A stretch of 64,000 nt of DNA from Paraburkholderia phytofirmans OLGA172 (GTDB lineage: Bacteria > Pseudomonadota > Gammaproteobacteria > Burkholderiales > Burkholderiaceae): the NCBI RefSeq assembly GCF_001634365.1, contig NZ_CP014578.1, forward strand, positions 3,534,001 to 3,598,000. The letters are read 5' to 3'. Position 1 is the stretch's first letter. Each line of letters starts with the position of its first letter. The position numbers and the translations under genes were made by a program. This document shows positions 8,915-18,504 of this stretch, piece by piece. The notes beneath the pieces are model-generated. The model saw only the letters and a list, made by a program, of their open reading frames with translations, did no database searches and was not told the DNA's origin.

Positions 8915-10140
8915 TTCCGATCAAACCGGCGCCTGCCGATATCGGCAACGGCGTCATCAAGGCATTCACGTCGCCGGGCAGCATTCGGCTGACCTCGCTG
9001 CCGCCATTGGCGCTGTATGTGCACTTTCCGTGGTGCGTGCGCAAGTGCCCGTACTGCGATTTCAACTCGCATGAGTGGAAAGGCGACACGTTCCCTGAGA
9101 CCGAGTATCTCGATGCGCTGCGCGCCGATCTCGAGATGGCGCTGCCGCTCGTGTGGGGGCGCCAGGTGCATACGGTGTTCATCGGCGGCGGCACACCCAG
9201 CTTGCTGTCGGCGGCCGGGCTCGACCGCATGCTGTCCGACGTGCGCGCGCTGCTGCCGCTCGACGCCGATGCGGAAATCACGCTCGAAGCCAACCCCGGT
9301 ACGTTCGAAGCCGCCAAGTTCGCGCAGTTTCGCGCGAGCGGCGTGAATCGTCTGTCGGTGGGCATCCAGAGTTTCAATGAAGCGCATCTGAAGGCGCTCG
9401 GCCGGATTCACGACTCGGCGCAAGCACGCCATGCGGTCGAAGTGGCCGCGAATACCTTCGACAACTTCAACCTCGATCTGATGTTCGCGCTGCCGCAGCA
9501 GACGCTCGCGGAATGTCAGGCTGACGTGGAGACGGCGTTGTCGTTCGCGCCGCCGCATTTGTCCCTGTATCACCTCACGCTCGAACCGAACACGCTGTTT
9601 GCGAAATTCCCGCCAGCCCTGCCCGACGACGATGCATCCGCCGACATGCAGGACTGGATTCACGAGCGCACGACGGCCGCCGGTTATGAACGCTACGAGG
9701 TGTCCGCGTATGCGCAGCCGCATCGGCAGAGCAAGCACAATCTGAACTACTGGCGCTTCGGCGACTATCTCGGCATCGGCGCGGGCGCGCATACCAAGCT
9801 GTCATTTCCGAATCGCGTCCTGCGTCAGGCGCGCTATAAGCACCCGGCTACCTTCATCGAGCAGGCAAAGGCCGGCACGGCCGTGCAGGAAGAGCATGAG
9901 GTCGGGCCACGCGATCTGCCATTCGAATTCATGCTGAACGTGCTGCGGCTGGTGGAAGGGTTTCCAGTGCATCGTTTCATCGAGCGCACGGGGATGTCGA
10001 TGACCTCGATCGAACCCGCTTTGCAGGAGGCAGAACGGCGCAAGCTGATTACACGCGACCACGAAAAGATCGCGCCGACACCGCTTGGCCAGGCCTTCCT
10101 GAACGATCTGCAGGGGCTGTTTCTGAAAGATCCGCAGTAA
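8911..10140 (+). CDS. hemW: Radical SAM heme chaperone HemW
   Basis: HemW is a radical-SAM family protein that binds heme and transfers it to haemoproteins; older annotation calls it an oxygen-independent coproporphyrinogen oxidase. The 409-residue protein carries the [4Fe-4S] motif C-x3-C-x2-C at Cys42, Cys46 and Cys49 (FPWCVRKCPYCDFNSHEW), then FIGGGTPSLL, EANPGTFE and RLSVGIQSFN, and the C-terminal HemN domain. The start is a GTG that overlaps the rdgB stop. The additional Cys of true HemN (C-x3-C-x2-C-x-C) is replaced by Phe51, which supports HemW. The next gene is tRNA-Ser. Confidence 0.95.
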   Translation: MIPIKPAPADIGNGVIKAFTSPGSIRLTSLPPLALYVHFPWCVRKCPYCDFNSHEWKGDTFPETEYLDALRADLEMALPLVWGRQVHTVFIGGGTPSLLSAAGLDRMLSDVRALLPLDADAEITLEANPGTFEAAKFAQFRASGVNRLSVGIQSFNEAHLKALGRIHDSAQARHAVEVAANTFDNFNLDLMFALPQQTLAECQADVETALSFAPPHLSLYHLTLEPNTLFAKFPPALPDDDASADMQDWIHERTTAAGYERYEVSAYAQPHRQSKHNLNYWRFGDYLGIGAGAHTKLSFPNRVLRQARYKHPATFIEQAKAGTAVQEEHEVGPRDLPFEFMLNVLRLVEGFPVHRFIERTGMSMTSIEPALQEAERRKLITRDHEKIAPTPLGQAFLNDLQGLFLKDPQ

Positions 10141-10195
10141 TTGCCGATCCGCCGAGCGCCGCAACGAGGATTTTTCAGGTTACAATTTAGGGCTT

Positions 10196-10285
10196 GGAGG
10201 TGTGGCCGAGCGGTTTAAGGCACCGGTCTTGAAAACCGGCGAAGGAGTGATCCTTCCGTGAGTTCGAATCTCACCGCCTCCGCCA
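10196..10285 (+). tRNA. tRNA-Ser (anticodon TGA), island integration site
   Basis: A 90-nt type II tRNA: acceptor GGAGGTG / CGCCTCC with one G-U pair, anticodon stem-loop CCGGTCTTGAAAACCGG carrying TGA, a long variable arm (CGAAGGAGTGATCCTTCCG), T-arm GTTCGAATCTC and encoded GCCA end. It reads UCA codons. The integrase gene begins 65 bp downstream in the same direction, so the 3' part of this tRNA is the likely attL of the island. TACAAT, 14 bp upstream of the tRNA, resembles a -10 box. Confidence 0.98.
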
Positions 10286-10349
10286 CCTGTCCCTAAGGCG
10301 TTGATTTTCCGTATAATCCTGCCCTTTCAACGGGTTAGGAAGGCTTGGT

Positions 10350-12119
10350 GTGCCGGTTATGTGTGCCAGACCAGTGCAGGAAAACGACGTGTCCGTCAGA
10401 ATCATTCCCCACCCCAGCGGACGGAGCAAGAACTGGTACGTGCGTATCACGGTACCCGTCGCCATCCAATCCCTCATCGGTAAGAAAGAAGTCCGCCGTA
10501 CCACGGGGACAGCAGACCGTACGCGCGCGCGGGCGGAAGCCGCACGCATCGAAGCGGAATTGCGCGCACAGTGGCAGCCTTTGCTCGATGACGCACGCTA
10601 CGCGAACACCGACGCCCATGACACGATTCTGAGCCCTGCCCTCATCCAGCAAATCTGCGGCGCGTGGCTGGCGTCATGGGAATTTACCGACCGGTTTGAA
10701 CGCACCGAGTGGGGCCTGGATGACGAGGAACTCGCCGCAGTAGAGGAGTTTTGCCGGTATTCCGATGCTGCGATGCGCAGTGTCCTCGCGCAAGGCAAGG
10801 CGGGAAAATCGTGGCCGGACGTGGTCGAAACCGTAACCGAATTCGCAGGTGACATGGGCTACCTGGTTCATCCCACGGACCCGCTTTTTCCTGACCTGGT
10901 ACGAAGCTTTGCCAAAGCCGAAAAGACCGCGCAGGAAATCATTGCGCTGCGCAACAGGGGCGATGACCTGGCCTTTCCCGTGACCGAGCCACGGGGCAGT
11001 GTGCTCTCCGAGATGGTTGCCGCCTACGAGGAGCACCGCGCCGGCGCCGTTACCCCCAAGACGATTTCAAAAAACGTGTCGATTTGGCGGCGTTTTGTCG
11101 CGTTCAGCGGTGACGTCGCGCTCGACAGCATCACGCACGCTGATATCTACAACTTTCTGAGCGCGCGCCTCAAGGACCCGGATGACGGGTGGTCGCAGGG
11201 CTACGTCGACGGACACGCCAAACGGGCGCTCCGCGACATGTTCGCGCTGGCCCGCACGCAGGGCCGGATGAGCGCGCCAAATCCGGTCAATGGCGTGGAG
11301 ACAACACCGACTCTTTCCAGGAAGGAGCAGGAAGCCCGCAAGCGCCCGCGTTACCCGTTCAGCGCCCAGCAGTTGACCGAGCTCTTTGCGTCTGAATGGT
11401 ACGACCCGGGCGCCACGGTGTGGACGGGAAAAATGCGTGGCGACCTCGCCGCCCGTTACTGGGGGCCGCTTATCGCGACGTGCCACGGGTCCCGCGTACG
11501 GGAGGTCGTGCAACTGGTCAGCCACGACTTCAAAGTCGTTCATGGCGTGCTGTTGATGACGATTCAGACGTCGCTGCTGGATGACGGCGAAAGCGAACTG
11601 GAGGCGTTGCCAGAGCGCTCGCTCAAGAATGCTTCGACCTATCGCACGGTCCCCGTTCATCCGACGCTGTGCGCGCTGGGCTTCCGTGAATTCATCGATT
11701 CGTTTCAGGAGGCTCACGCGCCTACCACCCCCCTGTTTGCCTCCGCAGTCCCACTGGCGGGCGGACGCGCACCCGTCTGGGGCCGGCCATATGAACAGGC
11801 GCTCCTGCGGCACGTGCGCGACCGTCTGGGCTTCGGCAACGGATTTGGCAACCACAGCTTCCGGCATCAGGTTGAAGACCGCATCCGCGCCGCGCAGGTA
11901 AACAACGGCGTGTGGCCTGCCGGACTGGCCGAGTTCTACACCGGTCGCAAGTTGCCCCGCAAGGCAGACCAGCAAATCTTCCGGGAGCAAAGCAGCGCCA
12001 TCGACTATGGCGAGGGCTTCAAACCGCAGCATCTTCTGGGCTACGTCGGACAGATTACCTTCGACGACGTGGTGCTGCCTGTTCCATACAGCCAGTGGCT
12101 TGCGCGCGCAGGCAAGTAA
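10350..12119 (+). CDS. Tyrosine recombinase, tRNA-Ser-associated integrase
   Basis: A 589-residue site-specific recombinase predicted to integrate and excise the island at the tRNA-Ser gene. The N-terminal region (IPHPSGRSKNWYVRITVP) resembles the DUF6538 domain that precedes some phage-like integrases. A SAM-like DNA-binding segment follows at about 215-310. The catalytic domain has Arg382 in HGSRVREVVQL and the box His502-x-x-Arg505 in NHSFRH. The nucleophile is probably Tyr580, after HLLGYVGQITFDDVV; Tyr565 is the other candidate. The GTG start at 10350 is supported by AGGAAGG 5-6 bp upstream. It is larger than typical integrases of 400 residues, mainly at the N-terminus. Confidence 0.88.
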   Translation: MPVMCARPVQENDVSVRIIPHPSGRSKNWYVRITVPVAIQSLIGKKEVRRTTGTADRTRARAEAARIEAELRAQWQPLLDDARYANTDAHDTILSPALIQQICGAWLASWEFTDRFERTEWGLDDEELAAVEEFCRYSDAAMRSVLAQGKAGKSWPDVVETVTEFAGDMGYLVHPTDPLFPDLVRSFAKAEKTAQEIIALRNRGDDLAFPVTEPRGSVLSEMVAAYEEHRAGAVTPKTISKNVSIWRRFVAFSGDVALDSITHADIYNFLSARLKDPDDGWSQGYVDGHAKRALRDMFALARTQGRMSAPNPVNGVETTPTLSRKEQEARKRPRYPFSAQQLTELFASEWYDPGATVWTGKMRGDLAARYWGPLIATCHGSRVREVVQLVSHDFKVVHGVLLMTIQTSLLDDGESELEALPERSLKNASTYRTVPVHPTLCALGFREFIDSFQEAHAPTTPLFASAVPLAGGRAPVWGRPYEQALLRHVRDRLGFGNGFGNHSFRHQVEDRIRAAQVNNGVWPAGLAEFYTGRKLPRKADQQIFREQSSAIDYGEGFKPQHLLGYVGQITFDDVVLPVPYSQWLARAGK

Positions 12120-13235
12120 CGTGCTGTCGCATCCGGTTATGCCCTGACCCGGAAACCCGTATTTCCCCTGTTATCTCGCTCAGATGTTCGCGGACCTTCC
12201 GAATCAATCCGTCAACTCATGCACCTTCCTGTTGAGCCACGCTGGCGCAAAATGTCATGCCTTCCGGGACAGGCTTCGGCTTGAATTTGGGCGTGCCCAG
12301 CAGCGTCCGCATCACCAGGAAATCTGATTCAACCGACGCGACCGAGTGCCGCAGTATCCGGACTGGCAGTGGATTCACCCTCGTCGCGATTGCGGGGATA
12401 TTGATATCGGCACCCAGCCGGAGGCTCAAGATGCCAACTCTAGACAAACAGCGTCACACATAACGCGGCCAAAGCGACTCCATTCCATCGCGCCTGACGG
12501 ATTACCGGACGCTGCATCGGGGCGTGCCACGGTTAGCTTCCTACCCGTTCGTCCACCCAAATGCACAGAGCGTCGCTGCGCCAACGACTCAGGGATGCTT
12601 CGAGCAGACGCAAGTCAGCCAGACACTTCGCCCATCCGGCAGTCCGCGCCTGAACACCTATATAAACGCGGCTCGCTAAAACTCTAAAAAAAGTTTCTTC
12701 GTTTCTAAAAGAGCCTCTTTCCTAAAAAGAAATAAGAAGAAGTTCCCGAGGAGACAACAGGCAAGCGTTTGATGTGCCCTGCGCATCAGCACGTGGACAC
12801 GCTATCTGGGCCCATGACAGTCGCGCAACCAACGACAGCAGCACAGCCTTACTTGTTGGGTCTTCTAGCCGCTCCCACATCGATGCGAGGATTACTTTTC
12901 TCGTTGCCGCCCGCCACCAACCGCTCGCGATGCGATACGCGCGGCCGGCGTTCAGGCGCTGCCTAACACCGTGATACGTTCCGAGCCAAAAAATCTGAAA
13001 AGTTCTATCAGGCCGATATAAACCGCCGCTATCTATATGTCACAGATATGCACCGTATTTGGAGTCGAGCCGACTGTCGCCGGCCGCATCCAAGTCGGAC
13101 CCATGTCGGGAGATTGACGAGGACGCAGGACATCCAACCAAGGTCGAACCACAGGCTTCACCGACCGCGCGCAGAAGGTCCGGCCGCCTCGTCGGCGAAC
13201 GCAACATCACATTATTGATTGAAGGGAGCAATCGT
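12120..13235. other. 1.1-kb stretch after the integrase with no supported gene
   Basis: Only short open frames are found here, none with both a ribosome-binding site and protein-like composition. A 76-codon minus-strand frame (12217-12447) has reasonable composition but no recognisable family. At 12660-12745 there is an A/T- and purine-rich segment, with runs such as CTAAAAAAAG and AAGAAATAAGAAGAAG, that stands out from its surroundings and may be regulatory. No duplicate of the tRNA-Ser 3' end was seen. Confidence 0.5.
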
Positions 13236-14069
13236 ATGAATAGAATCTCCTTCGGGAAATCCAGCGTTGATGAAGAGCATTTTCACGGCGCCGTCGCCGG
13301 CGGCGGTGCCCACGGCCCAGGCATCTCAGAAAAGGTCGAAGGCATCTCAGAGCGCGGTGATTTGTTGGTAAAGCGGCTCCCAATGAATGACAACCGTAGC
13401 GGAACGAAGCGAAGCGGCTCGGTAGGCTACCAACTCGCTGGCGATGGCGTGTATCGCGCATACGGTTACGCGGACTCGAACCGCAGCGAGGGTCCAGAAG
13501 TATTCTTTGAGCTGGCAGGTCATTCTCTTGGCGAGCTGAGTCGCCAACAATTGTCCGAACGACTTCGGGTAATGAGCCCTCATGCTTTTGCGAAGGCGGA
13601 ACATGCACAGCGCAAAATCGCGCGCCGGAAAGAGCTGCTCCCGCAGGTCCAGGCGGAAATCGACGAACTTGCTGCAGACGGAGAACGGCTAAGCGTGACG
13701 ACAATTCACGTCGACGACCAGCTGCAATTGAGCGGACTTAGCGTTAACAGACAAAAAGCCTGCGGACACTTCGCCGAAAGGACAGTCCGGTCAATAGACG
13801 ACTTCGTCGCCGAACTATCCAAACCATCGGACCCGTGCAGGTACTGTGAAGCACACACTGCGCAAGCACGAACTGCGGAAGAGACCCTGCGGCGACTGCT
13901 AGCCGCAGCTTCGGCAAAGAGCCTACCGTCGCTGTCAGGCTCACCAAGACAAATCAAGTGGGCACTCGAAATCCGGGATGGGTTTCAGGAAAAAAATCCG
14001 ACCAGCCCATTACTCCAACGCGCCACGACTGCAAAGTATTGGATTGAGAAACGGCTCGACCTGAAATAG
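13236..14069 (+). CDS. Island protein of unknown function with C-terminal SPRQIKWA motif
   Basis: The ATG at 13236 is chosen over an upstream in-frame start (13059) because GAAGGGAG lies 8 bp before it. The 277-residue product begins MNRISFGKSSVDEEHFHGA. A mid-protein segment (about 105-160) is helical and highly charged. A pair CRYCEAH at about 205-211 could be half of a metal site. Near the C-terminus GSPRQIKWALEIRDG resembles a short motif (x-x-P-x-Q-I-x-W-A-x-x-I-R) that I have seen in several phage and mobile-element proteins of unknown role. No enzymatic motif was found. It stands alone between long non-coding stretches. Confidence 0.6.
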   Translation: MNRISFGKSSVDEEHFHGAVAGGGAHGPGISEKVEGISERGDLLVKRLPMNDNRSGTKRSGSVGYQLAGDGVYRAYGYADSNRSEGPEVFFELAGHSLGELSRQQLSERLRVMSPHAFAKAEHAQRKIARRKELLPQVQAEIDELAADGERLSVTTIHVDDQLQLSGLSVNRQKACGHFAERTVRSIDDFVAELSKPSDPCRYCEAHTAQARTAEETLRRLLAAASAKSLPSLSGSPRQIKWALEIRDGFQEKNPTSPLLQRATTAKYWIEKRLDLK

Positions 14070-14801
14070 TCGAACAACTCGAGCCTCCGGTTTTCTGTTG
14101 CAAGGTCGCTCGAGGCGTGTTGGCATCAGCATGCGGCCATGGCGCATTCACCTATGACTGTGGCACCGCCATTCGGTCCCGCCAGACTGCTGACAAAGCA
14201 CCCTCCAAAGCCTGGCCACGCGTCAGGCTTTGTCGTTTAATGAACGTCGTGCTCAAGAAGCCGCCCCCCATGCAGCACGAACTCGAGATGGTCAGGCGCT
14301 GTCGGCAATTCTGCGAGAACGTCGAGGCATCCGACACCCCTGTCGGTCAGCTGAAACCACGCGAACCAGCGGTAGGCGACATTGACCTTCACCTCGCGCA
14401 TGAGCTAGCGTTCGCTGCGCACCCCGATTTAGTTCCCACCCCGCCCCCGGGCCTCACCAGCAATCAACCACTCCACCGCCCCGGCCGGATAATCCTCCGG
14501 CCACCCCCATGCCAGCAACTCCACGGCTTCCCGCACACGCATCCGCACCCGCATCTCCGGCTCTCCGCCGTTCGCCCCCACGCTTTCCACCCTCATTGTT
14601 TCCAAAACCGATTGCGCGCAAGCAACTCGGTCCATCGCTCGGCGCAATCCGCCGTGTTTCCGCTGGGCCCATACGCCGGAACTGCCAAGGCCTCCAAACC
14701 CCTGCAGCTATAGCAAACTCAATTGAACCTGTTCCCGTCGAAGGCTGACTCAGATACGCTTCGGGTTATAGCCCACCTCCATCCCTCAACCCACTTGATT
14801 C
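14070..14801. other. Intergenic stretch, possible degraded coding DNA
   Basis: About 730 bp without a convincing gene. The long plus-strand frame 14117-14713 is rich in Pro/His and looks like a shadow. The minus-strand frame 14429-14647 encodes 72 residues ending in a protein-like stretch (AVELLAWGWPEDYPAGAVEW). It could be the 3' end of a decayed gene, but no start or family was found. Confidence 0.4.
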
Positions 14802-16214
14802 ATGGCAACAACGAAGCTCCCACCCGGTAATCAGTTCGATTTCTATGTTCCCTGCAAACCTGCTGCAAAGAAATTCTCAAAGCCGGCCGGAGTCAAGCCC
14901 TTGGCCTTCGTTGGGAGCAATTTCAAGGCGGCCGCTGCAGTGCCCTTTGGCAGCAAAGGCATGCTTCCCGGCACAGTTTCTATCACCGACACCGAGTTCG
15001 CGGCGGCCATTCTTGAATGTGGCTACGGCCGGCGAGCGGATTGGAAGACGCACCTTGCACTTAATCCGCGCGAACGTGCCGACTTGAGGTCCTATTTGAA
15101 AGCGCGTTTGGCTCTGGTGCTTGCATGTTTCCACATGGACGGAAAGTGCCGACTTCCTCGACCGTTTTACAAACGAGTCGAACAATCAGAAAAGGTAGCC
15201 TTGTCGTTCATATTGGGCAGCATGGGTGCATACCTCGCCGCACGCAAATGGCTCAAGGCGGGCGATGACCCAATGAAGTCGTTTTTGCATGTCGGCATCT
15301 ACGCGAAGGTCAGCCTCAAGCCGGAGCGTCTGGTGTCGTTTGCATCTACCTCAAAGAAGTCTCCGGATTTCCTTGTCGAGGCGGATTCGGGCGACTGGCA
15401 CGTCTTCGAGAGCAAAGGAGGTGTTGCGCCGGAAAGGTGGGCGAGGATATGCGAAGGTCTGAAACAGCTGGAAGGTCTTCCGGCTATCGGTTGGGCCGGC
15501 TCCCCGACAATGCCTGCCAAAACGGCGGTTTGCGTGCACACCAGCGTCGACACCGGCAAGCCGTTGGCGTTTATGGCCGTCGACCCTCCGTCTGACGTTC
15601 AGGCAGGAGACGAGGGCTTTGTCCTCATTAAAAGCGCTGCTCGTGTTCTTCAAATCATCGAAGCCATCGAGCAATTCAAAGCGCTGAGAGCTGATGCGGG
15701 CGTCCAAATGCCGGAACAGGAAGGCTGGACCGTCGCCCCGACTTCGGTTTCGATGGATGTGAAAATTGGAATTCCCAATCGGTATCTGCGAGCAGAAGGG
15801 TCACTTCTCCGTGCAGTAGCAGTGTTCTTGGCCGCGCGTGAGTTTTTGGAAAGGGAGCGCCCCGCCAGCAAGCGCGAGACATTCTCGGAGCGTTTGCGCC
15901 GGTCCGTTCGCTTGAAACTAAGAGCGAGTTCGAATGGCGAAGATGCGCTCGTTGTTCCGCCCGCTTGGCTGAACCGCAAGCTCAAGAGACTGCCACGCCA
16001 TAGATTCGAAGGCCTTTTTCTTTCGGAGTGTGCTCGGGTCCTTCGATTCGAGAGGCTGTTGAAGTTCGTCGAAGTCGGTGATACCGAGCGCGTGAAGATT
16101 ACGGTTGCGGAAGGCCCTGAAACGCTTTTTACTTCAGCGGGTCTTGTCCTCCTGGGAACGTCTGCGGGGCCTTCCACGATTGAGAATGTTCAGGACGCTA
16201 CCTCGCGCGGCTAG
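14802..16214 (+). CDS. Predicted PD-(D/E)XK nuclease-like protein
   Basis: A 470-residue protein not recognised as a whole. Residues 187-207 (SPDFLVEADSGDWHVFESKGG) show the spacing of a PD-(D/E)XK nuclease core: Asp189, a hydrophobic strand, then Glu203-x-Lys205. The region before it (130-165) is helical and could supply the first core helix. The rest has no signature, and no membrane segments are visible. It lies 182 bp upstream of an HEXXH protein on the same strand, so the two may act together. The nuclease reading is an inference from one motif; the catalytic Glu of the first helix has not been identified. Confidence 0.6.
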   Translation: MATTKLPPGNQFDFYVPCKPAAKKFSKPAGVKPLAFVGSNFKAAAAVPFGSKGMLPGTVSITDTEFAAAILECGYGRRADWKTHLALNPRERADLRSYLKARLALVLACFHMDGKCRLPRPFYKRVEQSEKVALSFILGSMGAYLAARKWLKAGDDPMKSFLHVGIYAKVSLKPERLVSFASTSKKSPDFLVEADSGDWHVFESKGGVAPERWARICEGLKQLEGLPAIGWAGSPTMPAKTAVCVHTSVDTGKPLAFMAVDPPSDVQAGDEGFVLIKSAARVLQIIEAIEQFKALRADAGVQMPEQEGWTVAPTSVSMDVKIGIPNRYLRAEGSLLRAVAVFLAAREFLERERPASKRETFSERLRRSVRLKLRASSNGEDALVVPPAWLNRKLKRLPRHRFEGLFLSECARVLRFERLLKFVEVGDTERVKITVAEGPETLFTSAGLVLLGTSAGPSTIENVQDATSRG

Positions 16215-16396
16215 TTGCCATATCTCGACGGCACATGGAGCAGACTGCTCTTCAGGTAGCCATCGTCTTTTTCATACGTGGCAGCTTGCTAACTGAGGTG
16301 ACGGCCCGGCAGTGGCCCTCGCAGAATGGGCCGTGGTTACGCGAGCCTCACTTATAACCCCCGCACCTAGGCCTCGACCGATACTATTTACGTGCT

Positions 16397-17743
16397 ATGA
16401 GCTACATCACAGCGGCCTCATTCCTGCCAGACTACCTGGTTATTCGTCTTACCAACAACCTCACTGCGTTCGCGAACCCCGACGATATTGAAGGGTTCAC
16501 AACGCAGACGATTGGGTACTTCTTCCACGAGTGGGTCCACTACCTGCACAATGTCTCTACCCTTCACGGAATAACGGCGTTCGAAAACGCTGTAGCGATT
16601 TGGTCCGATTTCCGCCATTCGTGCAGTGTTGGAACGTACTCGACGGGGCTCGCCAACCTGTCATCAGACCTGACACAAGACATCGCGCAGAGGCTCGCTT
16701 TTTGGCGGGCATCGCGGCTGTCATCGAAGTCTAAATTTCCGAACTGGGCTTTGAGTGAACTCAAATTGATTTCCGTGGAAGGAGAGCTGCGGCGCCTTCT
16801 TGGCAGTGAATATGATGTGACCAAGCTGCGTTGCGACGTCGCTCCTTCCGAGCAAATCGACGAAGTCGCCAGCGTTCTAATTGGTAGCCATGAAATCATC
16901 GAGGGCGTCGCATGGATGCTTGAGGACAGACTGAACACGGCGCTTGGCAAGATTTCGCCGGCGCCGCGCGTGTCGCCGTATCAGCTCGTGCGCAACATCT
17001 TCCGACTGAAGTACCCATTCCTCACGGACGAAGAAATTATTGTCTGCATGCTCTGCTCGCTGCAAGACTCCGACCCTCCGGCGACGCTGCTCATGATTTT
17101 CGAGTTGATTGAGTCCCTTCACAGCAAAGGCGCTTCGCTCATCGACGAGTTGAGGGCTCGGGCTGTGAAGACCCTGTCGGGAAATGAGCCTTTCGCTACC
17201 GAGGTTCTGCGTCGTATCGAGGCGCGATTTCCGGTCGATGAGCCCATGGCGAAAGCGGTAAAGAGCGTGGTGAACACCATGAGTCGAAACCTCAAGCGGC
17301 GGCTCCAGGACCCGTTCTTCGAACTTGCCATCGTGGACGCGGTCAGCCGCAATCTTCAAGTGATGGATGACTCAATCAGGGAGTATGGTGCATGCTGCGT
17401 CATACAACAGCGGTCGGGAGACCCGGACGACGTTTGCCGCGACCTTATGTTCGACTTCGTCAGAAGTGACGAGCGAGATGAGCGCCTTGAGTTTGGGTGG
17501 AGAAAAATGCATGCAGCGTTCAACTTCATGCAAATCCACATCCGTGAACACAGCTTTCTCCCGACCAGCGCTCTACCCGGGTGTCCGTGTCCGTTCTATA
17601 CCACGTGCAATCTCTCGCTACGAGTCGAAAAGCCATCGGTCTGTTCTCAGACACCATGGAAATGGTCGGAAACCGAAGATGTTCGGGAAACGATGTGCTG
17701 GTATGCGGCCGCGACGTTCGCTTCATCGAGGGGCGAGCAGTAG
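16397..17743 (+). CDS. Predicted HEXXH zinc metalloprotease-like protein
   Basis: A 448-residue protein with a clear zinc-peptidase motif, His44-Glu45-Trp-Val-His48, in GYFFHEWVHYLHNVST. A second segment near residue 162 (GSHEIIEGVAWMLEDRLN) has Glu residues that could supply the third ligand, as in gluzincins. The centre is helical. The C-terminus has a Cys cluster (PGCPCPFYTTC) that could bind a second metal. There is no signal peptide, so it acts in the cytoplasm. It follows the PD-(D/E)XK-like gene at 14802 and may be its partner. Substrate unknown. Its 3' end directly borders the helicase remnant, so decay may have removed downstream partners. Confidence 0.65.
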   Translation: MSYITAASFLPDYLVIRLTNNLTAFANPDDIEGFTTQTIGYFFHEWVHYLHNVSTLHGITAFENAVAIWSDFRHSCSVGTYSTGLANLSSDLTQDIAQRLAFWRASRLSSKSKFPNWALSELKLISVEGELRRLLGSEYDVTKLRCDVAPSEQIDEVASVLIGSHEIIEGVAWMLEDRLNTALGKISPAPRVSPYQLVRNIFRLKYPFLTDEEIIVCMLCSLQDSDPPATLLMIFELIESLHSKGASLIDELRARAVKTLSGNEPFATEVLRRIEARFPVDEPMAKAVKSVVNTMSRNLKRRLQDPFFELAIVDAVSRNLQVMDDSIREYGACCVIQQRSGDPDDVCRDLMFDFVRSDERDERLEFGWRKMHAAFNFMQIHIREHSFLPTSALPGCPCPFYTTCNLSLRVEKPSVCSQTPWKWSETEDVRETMCWYAAATFASSRGEQ

Positions 17744-17751
17744 GCGTTGCC

Positions 17752-18005
17752 CCCCGCGCATTCTCGAGCACAAGAGGGGACGACCCCGCTCTGGAAATGG
17801 CGATGCCGACTGAAGAAGCGTATCCGCTGAGCGAAGAACGGCGGCTGTTCGATGTCGCGCTGACCCGCGCCCGCCGGGGCGCCGCGCTGTTCACGGTGAA
17901 GGGAGCGTCCTCTCCGCTCCTAGATAAACTTGTCCAGGACAAGGCCGTAAAGGTGAAAACGACCGGCGGCGACCTGATTGAAGAAGAGCGATGCTCCGCG
18001 TGCGA
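17752..18005 (+). pseudogene. C-terminal remnant of a UvrD/HelD-like helicase
   Basis: In the frame of base 17803 the DNA encodes DDPALEMAMPTEEAYPLSEE followed by RRLFDVALTRARRGAALFT, which is motif VI of UvrD-type superfamily 1 helicases. After it comes a tail like that of helicase IV, ending in one CxxC half-site (EERCSACES). Everything upstream (ATPase motifs I-V) is missing and the zinc tail is cut off, so this is a short relic. It sits between the HEXXH gene and a truncated glycosylase-like gene. Confidence 0.7.
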
Positions 18006-18491
18006 GTCTGCTACTACAACTTCCTTCAGGAATTCATGTCTGCTCCGCGCGTCGCTCCTCCAAGTACATCATGGGATATGGGTCAAGCAGCCTTCCTCGA
18101 TGTGCTCGAGGCCTTGCAGCCGGATGTTGTCATTGCTTTCAGTAAGCGCCTCGGTCGGATTCTGATACCGCTGTGTGACGAGGTGCCCTTGGCAAGGGTG
18201 CACCATCCCTCGACTGGTTTTGCCTATGCGAGGTGGCCCCCGGTTATCGAGAAAGCCTTGAATGAAGCAGATGCTCGGCGCCGTTCATCGAGCACCGGCA
18301 TATGCGGCTTGAGTCAAAGCCCCGTTTACCAGGCGTGGTACGAGGCATCGCGGAACGCAACTCCTGCCCATGGTCCCCATCTGTCACCAGAACTGCTTGC
18401 CGATGTCCATTCTCGATGGGCAGTGGAGATGGCGGCAGCAAAGGGGATTCGGTCCGCGCCCCGGGATAATGGCGCCCGCCTACCCGGTTAG
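17991..18491 (+). pseudogene. N-terminally truncated uracil-DNA-glycosylase-like gene
   Basis: The 166-codon frame encodes VCYYNFLQEF and then a segment around VLEALQPDVVIAFSKRLG and PLARVHHPSTGFAYARW. This is the pattern of the C-terminal half of a uracil-DNA-glycosylase-fold family (hydrophobic strand 'PDVVI', then 'xHPS'). The N-terminal half with the catalytic loop is missing. The in-frame ATG at 17991 lies inside the helicase relic and is probably fortuitous. The two relics meet at about 18000, which suggests a deletion junction. It could still be expressed as a short protein, but activity is unlikely. Confidence 0.6.
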
Positions 18492-18504
18492 AGGCTTCCG
18501 GCTT

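Noticed and set aside
11067..12032. A 321-codon minus-strand frame opposite the integrase
   Set aside because: Arg-rich shadow without a ribosome-binding site; the integrase on the other strand is intact.
14117..14713. A 198-codon plus-strand frame
   Set aside because: Pro/His-rich low-quality translation (HPHPHLRLSAVRPHAFHPH-like), no ribosome-binding site, no family.
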